Shown: positions 26,828 to 33,883 of the stretch, in pieces
Layout of the letters: every line of letters starts with the position of its first letter
Position numbering within the stretch: the first letter of the stretch is position 1
Assembly (NCBI GenBank): GCA_026224775.1
Contig: JAMFRP010000026.1
Location: 434,001 to 498,000 of the forward strand
DNA length: 64,000 nucleotides
Direction: 5' to 3'
Origin: Bacteroidota bacterium
Lineage (GTDB): Bacteria > Bacteroidota > Bacteroidia > Sphingobacteriales > Sphingobacteriaceae
Notes under the pieces: generated by a model
Database searches by the model: none
The model's input: only the letters and a program-made list of their open reading frames with translations
Told to the model about the DNA's origin: nothing
Position numbers and translations under genes: made by a program

Positions 26828-28654
26828 ATGATCTTTAGAAAATCACTCATTTTATCTTTTATACTTCTCTTAAATCTTAGTCTCAAAGCTCAAAAAGTAA
26901 CACATACATTTACCTTGGGCGACTCCGTATTCTTACTTGATGGAAAACCCTTCCAGATGATATCCGGCGAGATGCATTATCCCCGTGTACCACGTGAGGC
27001 CTGGCGGGCGCGGATGAAAATGGCAAAAGCCATGGGCTTAAATACCATAGGCACCTATGTGTTCTGGAACCTGCACGAACCCCAGAAAGGGAAGTTTGAT
27101 TTCAGTGGAAATAATGATGTGGCAGAATTTGTTAAAATAGCCAAAGAAGAAGGCTTATGGGTGATATTAAGACCCAGCCCGTATGTATGCGCTGAATGGG
27201 AGTTTGGTGGCTACCCTTACTGGCTGCAGAATGAAAAAGGATTAGTAGTGCGCAGCAAGGAGGAAAAGTATCTTAAGGAATATGAAACCTATATAAAGGA
27301 AGTTGGCAAGCAATTGGCTCCCCTACAAATAAATCATGGTGGTAACATCTTAATGGTGCAAATTGAAAATGAATATGGTTCTTATGGTAACGACAAGGAA
27401 TATCTGGCCATTAATCAGCGTTTGTTTAAGGAAGCGGGTTTTGATGGATTATTATATACTTGCGATCCCGCGGCTGCAATAGCAAACGGGCATCTGCCTG
27501 GCTTATTACCTGCTATAAATGGCATTGATGATGTGGCAAAAGTGAAGAAAATGATTAGTGAAAACCATGGCGGTAAAGGACCCTTTTATATTGCCGAATG
27601 GTACCCGGCATGGTTTGACTGGTGGGGTACAGCCCACCACACCATATCCGCCGAAAGCTATACAGGAAGACTGGATAGTGTTTTATCAGCAGGTATATCC
27701 ATCAATATGTACATGTTTCATGGCGGCACTACAAGGGGCTTTATGAATGGTGCTAATTATGATGATAGCCACCCTTATGAGCCGCAGGTTAGCAGTTATG
27801 ATTATGACGCGCCTTTGGATGAAGCAGGTAACGCCACACATAAGTTTATGTTGTTCAGGCAGGTGATCGCTAAGCATTTACCTGCGGGACAAACCTTGCC
27901 GCCAGTGCCTGCCGCCAAATCAACCATCGCTATAAATGACATTAAGTTGAACAGATCAGCGGGAATATTGGATATTTTGCCGAAGCCTGTTTTAAATAAA
28001 ACACCTTTAACTTTTGAAGACCTAAAGCAGGATTATGGATTTGTTTTATATCATACCGTTTTAACAGGTGGTGAAACCGGTATCCTAAAACTAAATGAAC
28101 TGCGGGATTATGCTGTAATAATGATAAATGGAGAAAAAGCAGGGGTGCTTGATCGAAGGCATGATCAAGATAGTATTGAATTGACATTGCCCCCAGGCAA
28201 AGTAAAACTGGATATTTTGGTTGAAAACTTGGGTCGTATAAATTTCGGACCGAATCTGCTTAAGAACAAAAAAGGGATAACAGAAAATGTAAAGTTTAAC
28301 GGACAGGAGATTTATAATTGGGCGATGTACAGTTTCCCATTTAGCCAGGTAAACAGCGGGATAGTTTATAAAACTAAAACATCAGGAAATACACCTGTTT
28401 TGAGAAGAGGCCTGTTCCATCTTTCAAAAGTTGGCGATACCTACCTTGATATGCGCAAGTGGGGTAAAGGTGTAGTTTGGGTTAACGGGCACAACTTAGG
28501 GCGATACTGGTCGGTAGGCCCGCAGCAAACCCTTTATTTGCCCGCAGAATGGCTAAAAAAGGGCAATAATGATATTGTTGTATTTGAATTACTAAAAAAC
28601 GACGTGAACAGTTTAAGCAGTAGAAAAACACCTATACTAAGTGAATTGCAATAA
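26828..28654 (+). CDS. Secreted GH35 beta-galactosidase
   Basis: A 608-residue secreted GH35 enzyme that removes terminal beta-galactose. After a signal peptide (ending LSLKAQ) come the family motifs GEMHYPRVPREAWRARMKMA and VCAEWEFGGYPYWL. E182 in QIENEYGSYG is the acid/base and E257 in YIAEWYPAWF the nucleophile. The C-terminal part carries the usual jelly-roll domains ending with VWVNGHNLGRYW. It is the last gene of the PUL operon; a 21-bp perfect hairpin overlaps its stop codon. Together with GH2 and GH27 it points to a target rich in terminal galactose. Confidence 0.93.
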   Translation: MIFRKSLILSFILLLNLSLKAQKVTHTFTLGDSVFLLDGKPFQMISGEMHYPRVPREAWRARMKMAKAMGLNTIGTYVFWNLHEPQKGKFDFSGNNDVAEFVKIAKEEGLWVILRPSPYVCAEWEFGGYPYWLQNEKGLVVRSKEEKYLKEYETYIKEVGKQLAPLQINHGGNILMVQIENEYGSYGNDKEYLAINQRLFKEAGFDGLLYTCDPAAAIANGHLPGLLPAINGIDDVAKVKKMISENHGGKGPFYIAEWYPAWFDWWGTAHHTISAESYTGRLDSVLSAGISINMYMFHGGTTRGFMNGANYDDSHPYEPQVSSYDYDAPLDEAGNATHKFMLFRQVIAKHLPAGQTLPPVPAAKSTIAINDIKLNRSAGILDILPKPVLNKTPLTFEDLKQDYGFVLYHTVLTGGETGILKLNELRDYAVIMINGEKAGVLDRRHDQDSIELTLPPGKVKLDILVENLGRINFGPNLLKNKKGITENVKFNGQEIYNWAMYSFPFSQVNSGIVYKTKTSGNTPVLRRGLFHLSKVGDTYLDMRKWGKGVVWVNGHNLGRYWSVGPQQTLYLPAEWLKKGNNDIVVFELLKNDVNSLSSRKTPILSELQ

Positions 28655-28693
28655 ACCTCAGCTTAGGCGTATGCCTAAGCTGAGGTTTATTGC
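28648..28693 (+). terminator. 21-bp perfect hairpin terminator of the polysaccharide locus
   Basis: Two exactly complementary 21-base arms (28648-28668 and 28673-28693) flank the loop GTAT and are followed by TTTT. The stop codon of the GH35 gene lies inside the first arm. It should terminate the susCD-GH operon very efficiently. Confidence 0.85.
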
Positions 28694-28784
28694 TTTTAAA
28701 CTAACAAGGGTTTTAAAAGGGTTGGAACAACGATCAATAAACGATTGCCTATTTATATCGATATTAATGCAAAAAGGTAGAGGT

Positions 28785-28985
28785 ATGAACTTTTTAAAAA
28801 TCAAAACCAGTTGGTCAAACGCAGAACTTATCGTATTAAAGCTTTGTATAGCTTCTGGGTACATTTTGGTGGGCGCTTATTTCCATTCACTCTTTCGTCA
28901 TTATGATGTTCTGTTATTGGGGGTGTTTGGTATTACGTGTGTTTGGTCTGTTTACTTATGGGTAATTAAAATGAGAAGGGGTTAA
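28785..28985 (+). CDS. Small two-helix membrane protein of unknown function
   Basis: A 66-residue protein, start at the ATG at 28785 (MNFLKIKTSWSNAEL). The frame is open upstream to 28641, but that part runs through the GH35 terminator hairpin, so the longer version is rejected. Two hydrophobic segments (about 15-33 and 40-59) are separated by a short loop FRHYD, and the protein ends with the basic VIKMRRG. I do not recognise a family; similar small membrane proteins are frequent in Sphingobacteriaceae. Separate transcription unit after the strong terminator. Confidence 0.55.
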   Translation: MNFLKIKTSWSNAELIVLKLCIASGYILVGAYFHSLFRHYDVLLLGVFGITCVWSVYLWVIKMRRG

Positions 28986-29103
28986 ATAACACATTGCACC
29001 ATGTTATCAATCCTATATAAAATACGATTGATATGTTTTATAGCTAAGCCTACTGTTGTGATTTGCTTTCATTCTTTGAACAACTGATATTTGAAACAAT
29101 AAT

Positions 29104-29673
29104 ATGCAAACCTTCCAATTCAAAATTCAAATCAAAGATATCCAAAAACCACCTGTTTGGCGTCGAGTGCTTGTGCCGAACAATGTAACTTTTGATGAAT
29201 TTCATCAAATCATTCAGGCTAGTTTTGGATGGGGAAATTGTCATCTATATCGTTTTTCACAATTAGCCTGGAAGTCAGAACCGGATTATAAAATTCCTGA
29301 TGATTACGATGATGATACTATACAAGATAGCAGGATCGTTAAGCTTTCTGCAATATTTACTCGTCCCAAACAAACATTTACTTATTTATATGACTTTGGT
29401 GATGACTGGATCCATCAAATTACTTTAGAGGAAATACTAGATAAGGAAGTAATTATACCTACATGCACTGCCGGAAAAGGTGCCTGTCCTCCCGAAGACT
29501 GTGGCGGTACAGCAGGCTATTATAACTTGATCGAAATATTAAGCAATCCAAAAGATCTGGAATATAAAGAGATGAAAAGATGGCTCGGTCTTAAAAAAGA
29601 TGAACAATGGGATGTGAATGCTTTTGATATTATAGCAGTAAATGAGAAACTTAAAACAAGTAAACAATACTGA
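29104..29673 (+). CDS. Plasmid pRiA4b ORF-3-like family protein
   Basis: A 189-residue soluble protein of the PRiA4_ORF3 (PF07929) family. Diagnostic stretches are FKIQIKDIQKPPVWRRVLVP at the start, TFDEFHQIIQASFGW, FTYLYDFGDDWIHQITLEE, and the cysteine-containing GKGACPPEDCGGTAGY. Members were first seen on an Agrobacterium plasmid and as IS1096 passenger genes, and are widespread with no proven function. No transposase lies nearby. The start ATG at 29104 is the first of the frame. It precedes the helicase gene by 91 bases, in the same direction. Confidence 0.9.
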   Translation: MQTFQFKIQIKDIQKPPVWRRVLVPNNVTFDEFHQIIQASFGWGNCHLYRFSQLAWKSEPDYKIPDDYDDDTIQDSRIVKLSAIFTRPKQTFTYLYDFGDDWIHQITLEEILDKEVIIPTCTAGKGACPPEDCGGTAGYYNLIEILSNPKDLEYKEMKRWLGLKKDEQWDVNAFDIIAVNEKLKTSKQY

Positions 29674-29764
29674 ATAAAAAATTGCTAAAAGAATTGAAGC
29701 TGTTACTTTAAAACAATCTAATAAAAATGGGCTTTAATTTTAGGTATTAGCTAAGTCCGATTTT

Positions 29765-32629
29765 ATGACCAATATATCTCACTTAAATATCCTCCGTTAC
29801 TGGCGCAACACCCTCGCCGATTCTGCCCGTGTGGTCATCGAGGTGGATAAAACCTTGCATCAACGACAGGCGAAGCTGGATCTGAACAAGGGTTTAGTAG
29901 ATCCGATGCAGGCTTTAGCTTTGGTGGAGGCAACTGAAAAAAGGGCGAATGAAAATAAAGGGCGTTTGAAGCGAGATGATCCGGGCTGGGAGGTGATGGA
30001 GGAGGTACCGGTGCTGATCGCGCCTTTCCGGGTGAGCCCGGTGCCGGAGTATATCGCACTATCGGGCTTAAAGGGCATTTTTTATCCGTTCTGGATCCGG
30101 GCGGTATTGTTCAAAAATGGCCGCCTAAAGCCAGATGAGGATACTTTTCCATATATCCCGCGCGACTACCTGGAGCCGCAGGTCAACCAGGAGGTTAATT
30201 ATATTTTCTCGAATGTCGATCGGGTAGATCAGGCTTTCGCGCATCCTTTTAATGGAGAAGGCGGCTGGGAGGTTTATCTGAAATATATCCTGGCGGCTTT
30301 TGAGGTCATTGCGGAACAGCCTGCGGGTAATTATTTACCTGATAATTTCGCCGTGACGATAGAAGCTACCATCGTGGTGAATGATACCCTGACCGGACCG
30401 GCAGATGGGATCATTGGCTTATATGACTATATGATACAGCAGAAAAAGCTTCCTGCTACGTTAAGCGCATTGGCCGAAAGGAGTGAAGCTCCGTTGAAAA
30501 GTTTACTGAATGACCAGGCTTTTGAAAAAGCATCCGCTGTGCATCTGGGCCAGATGGCTTATGAGTTTCCTTTGTCGAAGTCACAACGTACCAGTTTATA
30601 TCATTATACCACCTTGGGGCATGGCGATATCCTGGCAGTTAATGGCCCTCCGGGGACTGGTAAAACCACCTTACTCCAAAGCGTTGTGGCGACGGAAGTG
30701 GTAAGGAGCGCCGTTGCCGGCGGCGGCCCTGCAGTCATCCTGGCATGTTCGGCGAATAATCAAGCGGTCACAAACATCATTGACAGCTTCTCCAATGTGA
30801 AACAAAAGCCGGGACAGCTTTATGAGCGCTGGCTACCCGATCTGAAAGGTTTTGGTTTATACCTGCCAGGTTCTACCCGAGAGCCGCCGCCGCATATCCC
30901 GGTGATCAAAAGAGTGATGGGTAAATTGAACGGTGCCCATACGGATAAGGAGAATCAAACTTATTTAAATGGTGCCGAAGCCCACTATATAGCCCAAAGC
31001 GGGCAGGCAGGTTTGAGTATTGAAGCGATCATAGCGGATTTGCAAAAAACTTTAAAGGGACAGCAAAAGCTGATCAATGATGGTATAACGCTGTGGCAGA
31101 GTTGCCAGCAGTTAACAGCCCAACTGCCGGAACTCGCAGATCACAATGTTAACGAACTGGAAAAGTCTTTAAAAGAGATTGAGGACAGTTTCAGTAATTA
31201 CCTCGATGCCGAATCGATATGGCTGAAAATCTTTGCCTTTTTGAAAATAGTTAAGGAAAAACGCGCCACACGTGCAAAGCAATTGTTTCGGGATTGCCCG
31301 GTCAATTACCAGGATATCAATTTCTACCAGGTCAAATCCATTCAGACATTCTTTGATGAAAAACTGGAACTAATCAAGCAGATTAAAAAGACCCAAAAAG
31401 AATGGCTGGCCTGGCAAAAGAAAGCGGGGTTGGATACCGATCCATCGCAAACGACTTTCTATGAGCAACTGGAGATGGGGCTCAAACATGACATGTTCTA
31501 TATGGCTGTGCATTACTGGGAAGGCCGCTGGCTTTTGGCCACACGTGCGGTGGTCGAAGAAGACCGGCTTAGCCGCAACGGAGAAGGAGCAGCTAAAGAA
31601 CGTTGGCAGCGTTTTGCGATGCTCACACCTTGCTTTGTGTCAACCTTTTATATGGCTCCAAAATTCTTCAGCTACTCTAAATTTATCCGGCATGATCCGG
31701 TCAAAGATGTGTACGAAGTGCCGCCTTTACTCGATTTTATAGATCTGCTGATCGTCGATGAAGCCGGTCAGGTATCGCCGGAAATAGGCGCGGCTACTTT
31801 TGCTTTAGCCCAAAAGGCTTTAGTGGTCGGTGATATCCTCCAGATCGAGCCGGTTTGGAATGTACCCAAAAAGGTGGATCAGGCCAACCTGTATCGGTAT
31901 AACGTTATTAATAACCTTAGCGATCAAAAAGCCATCGAAGATTTATACGCTAAAGGGTTTCTCTGCAGTTCCGGCAGCATCATGCGCCTGGCACAAAAAA
32001 CTTCCCACTATCATTTACAACCCAAACAAGCCCGCGGCATGCTGCTTACCGAACATCGCCGCTGCTTCGATGAAATTATTGAGTACTGCAATAAACTGGC
32101 CTATAGTGGTTTGCTTAAACCCATGAAAGGCCCTGCTAAAGGTGGTTTATTTCCACCTTTACAATTTATTCCAGTCCAGGGCCGGTCCAATCCCAGCGGC
32201 ACCAGCCGCGCCAATCCAGATGAAGCCCAGGCCATCGCCCAATGGCTCACGGTCAATCAACTGATATTAGAGCAGCACTATAAATTGCCGCTCAAGAACA
32301 TCGTGGCCATTGTTACCCCATTCACCGGCCAGAAGTTTAGCCTTCGCAATACACTCCGCCAGACAGGTATTAATATGAACGACCTCACCATCGGTACCGT
32401 CCACGCCTTACAAGGTGCCGAACGCCCCGTTATTTTATTTTCTTCTACTTATGGATCAAATGATATTGGGAATAGCTATTTCTTTGATGCTGGCGTAAAT
32501 ATGTTGAATGTTGCAGTATCTCGGGCAAAAGACTCATTTATTTTATTCGGCTGTGAAGAAATTTTTAAGCGAAAAGGAAATGCACCTTCTATGCTGTTGT
32601 ACAATTATATTAAGACTATAATCAAGTAA
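29765..32629 (+). CDS. Large SF1 (UPF1/DNA2-like) DNA/RNA helicase
   Basis: A 954-residue ATP-dependent helicase. The P-loop is K300 in NGPPGTGKTTLLQ, the Walker B D665/E666 in LLIVDEAGQVS, and later motifs are LTEHRRC, VAIVTPFTGQKF, TVHALQGAERPVILFS and NVAVSRAKDSFILFG, an order typical of SF1B helicases. Between P-loop and Walker B lies a roughly 360-residue helical insertion with coiled-coil character (about 395-560). The first 280 residues are unrecognised. No nuclease domain is visible. Most of the gene is visibly richer in G and C than its neighbours, with the composition returning to AT-rich in the last 180 bases, suggesting horizontal origin. Such orphan helicases occur both as repair enzymes and in defence loci; the context does not decide. 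Confidence 0.9.
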   Translation: MTNISHLNILRYWRNTLADSARVVIEVDKTLHQRQAKLDLNKGLVDPMQALALVEATEKRANENKGRLKRDDPGWEVMEEVPVLIAPFRVSPVPEYIALSGLKGIFYPFWIRAVLFKNGRLKPDEDTFPYIPRDYLEPQVNQEVNYIFSNVDRVDQAFAHPFNGEGGWEVYLKYILAAFEVIAEQPAGNYLPDNFAVTIEATIVVNDTLTGPADGIIGLYDYMIQQKKLPATLSALAERSEAPLKSLLNDQAFEKASAVHLGQMAYEFPLSKSQRTSLYHYTTLGHGDILAVNGPPGTGKTTLLQSVVATEVVRSAVAGGGPAVILACSANNQAVTNIIDSFSNVKQKPGQLYERWLPDLKGFGLYLPGSTREPPPHIPVIKRVMGKLNGAHTDKENQTYLNGAEAHYIAQSGQAGLSIEAIIADLQKTLKGQQKLINDGITLWQSCQQLTAQLPELADHNVNELEKSLKEIEDSFSNYLDAESIWLKIFAFLKIVKEKRATRAKQLFRDCPVNYQDINFYQVKSIQTFFDEKLELIKQIKKTQKEWLAWQKKAGLDTDPSQTTFYEQLEMGLKHDMFYMAVHYWEGRWLLATRAVVEEDRLSRNGEGAAKERWQRFAMLTPCFVSTFYMAPKFFSYSKFIRHDPVKDVYEVPPLLDFIDLLIVDEAGQVSPEIGAATFALAQKALVVGDILQIEPVWNVPKKVDQANLYRYNVINNLSDQKAIEDLYAKGFLCSSGSIMRLAQKTSHYHLQPKQARGMLLTEHRRCFDEIIEYCNKLAYSGLLKPMKGPAKGGLFPPLQFIPVQGRSNPSGTSRANPDEAQAIAQWLTVNQLILEQHYKLPLKNIVAIVTPFTGQKFSLRNTLRQTGINMNDLTIGTVHALQGAERPVILFSSTYGSNDIGNSYFFDAGVNMLNVAVSRAKDSFILFGCEEIFKRKGNAPSMLLYNYIKTIIK

Positions 32630-33009
32630 TATGAAAGCAACAAAGCGAAAAGCAAAGAGAATAGCCGATCGCCCAATCAAAAAAAGCTATAGATAGTAAT
32701 ATTTATGCGGGTAGTGAAGAAGTATTGCTAAATAAAGTTGTATAGATAGTTGTTAATATAATTAAGAAAGAGATTGGTTTATAACGAATTAAGGTGTTCA
32801 ATGGTGCAATATTACAAACCGCATGGGACTGATAAATAGTTTAATACTATAAATAATTGATAATCAATAAGCTGCTTGTGTTCGACTAACAACAAATGAG
32901 AGAAGGGGAATTAAACACTTTTTGCTTTGTAAGCAATTGATAATTAGCAGCTTGATATTTTAATCAAAGCCACGGTATCATTAGTGGGTAATCAAGGTTA
33001 CTGAAAACA
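32630..33009. other. Intergenic region between the helicase and the tRNA genes
   Basis: About 380 AT-rich bases. It holds a 21-codon frame (32631-32696, product rich in lysine and arginine) too short to support, copy 2 of a dispersed repeat at 32766-32843, and no other recognisable gene. It could be decayed remains of an insertion next to the tRNA genes. Confidence 0.5.
32766..32843. repeat. Dispersed repeat, copy 2 (see 11925-12001)
   Basis: Aligns over its whole length with the copy at 11925-12001 (shared blocks GAAAGAG, GAATTAAGG, ATATTACAA, GCATGGGA, TGATAAA). Noncoding, no visible ends or target duplication. It lies between the composition-shifted helicase gene and two tRNA genes. Confidence 0.6.
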
Positions 33010-33056
33010 AGAAATGCAAGCTGTTGATAGTTAAACTATTACAATCTTGCATTTCT
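33010..33056 (-). terminator. Hairpin terminator downstream of tRNA-Leu
   Basis: AGAAATGCAAG and CTTGCATTTCT form an 11-bp perfect stem around a 25-base loop that itself contains ATAGTT/AACTAT. On the minus strand it starts 8 bases after the tRNA-Leu 3' end and is followed by CTTGTTTTC, which fits a terminator for the tRNA transcript. Confidence 0.6.
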
Positions 33057-33063
33057 GTCGATG

Positions 33064-33148
33064 TACTCAGAGCGGGAATCGAACCCGCACTCCGTTTACG
33101 GGAACAGGATTTTAAGTCCTGCGTGTCTACCAGTTCCACCATCTGAGC
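33064..33148 (-). tRNA. tRNA-Leu (anticodon UAA)
   Basis: An 85-base cloverleaf read on the minus strand: acceptor stem GCTCAGA/TCTGAGT, D arm with GGTAGACAC, anticodon stem CAGGA/TCCTG with loop CTTAAAA giving UAA, a long variable arm typical of leucine tRNA, and the T arm GCGGGTTCGATTCCCGC. The CCA end is not encoded. It is downstream of tRNA-Gly on the same strand, 51 bases away, probably in one transcript. Confidence 0.95.
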
Positions 33149-33170
33149 AGGTGTTTAAACCTTTAAAAAC

Positions 33171-33198
33171 AAATCCCTTCTTTTGATGGAAGGGATTT
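33171..33198 (-). repeat. Hairpin between the two tRNA genes
   Basis: AAATCCCTTC and GAAGGGATTT flank an 8-base loop; the structure begins one base beyond the 3' end of tRNA-Gly on the minus strand. It could be a terminator or a processing signal that separates the two tRNAs. Confidence 0.5.
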
Positions 33199-33199
33199 G

Positions 33200-33272
<73 letters not shown>

Positions 33273-33342
33273 TGTTGGGAGTGCAAATATAGACAGAATT
33301 GTTTTCCCTGCAAGGGATTGATTTAATTTTTTTTACATTTTT

Positions 33343-33834
33343 TTATAACTCGCTGTTTTTCAAAACATCAATTATTAAATCGGTTTCAAAACCACGGCTC
33401 AAAGCATACTGTTGTAGCTTATACCTGCGTTTATAGGGCACTTTTTCGGTGAGCAAAGCCGCTTTTTTGCTTAAAATCTTCGTGAGCATCTCAAAATATT
33501 CATCTCCGTCGATGGTTAGCAGCGCTTTTTTTAGTAAATTCTCAGGTATCTTCTTGATTTTGAGGCCTTGTTTAATTTTTATCTTACCCCAGCCTTTCTG
33601 TTTAAATTTGCCCTGCACGTAACTCCTGGCAAAACGCTCCTCATTTAAAAAGTTTCCGCCTATCAGTTGGACTATGATATTCTCAACAGCATCGGGCCAT
33701 AGGCCCCAATCATATAGCTTATCCCTAACTTCCTGTTGTGCACGATCCTGATAAGCGCAAAAGTGTTCGGCTTTAGCCAGGGCAACTTTCTCATCGGTTA
33801 TTTTAATCTTTTTAGGGTTATCCATTAAAACCAA
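33343..33834 (-). CDS. recX: Regulatory protein RecX
   Basis: A 163-residue, all-helical RecX protein that binds RecA filaments and limits their activity. Family landmarks are YQDRAQQEVRDKLYDWGL near the start, FLNEERFARSYVQGKFKQKGWG in the centre, and the three-helix repeats continuing to the end. The frame has an ATG at 33834 and another three codons later (33825, MDNPKK); I keep the first but the second is equally possible. It is transcribed away from the murF-alr gene with 49 bases between the starts. No recA is in the window. Confidence 0.92.
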   Translation of the reverse strand: MVLMDNPKKIKITDEKVALAKAEHFCAYQDRAQQEVRDKLYDWGLWPDAVENIIVQLIGGNFLNEERFARSYVQGKFKQKGWGKIKIKQGLKIKKIPENLLKKALLTIDGDEYFEMLTKILSKKAALLTEKVPYKRRYKLQQYALSRGFETDLIIDVLKNSEL

Positions 33835-33883
33835 AATTCGACAAAAATTCTTCTATTGGTATAAATATAATCAAATTAGCATC

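Noticed and set aside
28641..28785. Upstream extension of the small membrane protein
   Set aside because: The extension is translated from the terminator hairpin of the GH35 gene.
29104..29673. Insertion sequence passenger gene
   Set aside because: The pRiA4b ORF-3 family is sometimes annotated as IS1096 passenger, but there is no transposase, terminal inverted repeat or target duplication nearby.
29765..32629. Confident call of an anti-phage defence system
   Set aside because: The helicase has no nuclease domain and no recognised defence partner; only composition and position suggest mobility.
32631..32696. A 21-codon lysine/arginine-rich frame
   Set aside because: Too short to support and rich in AAA/AAG by base composition; possibly a gene remnant.
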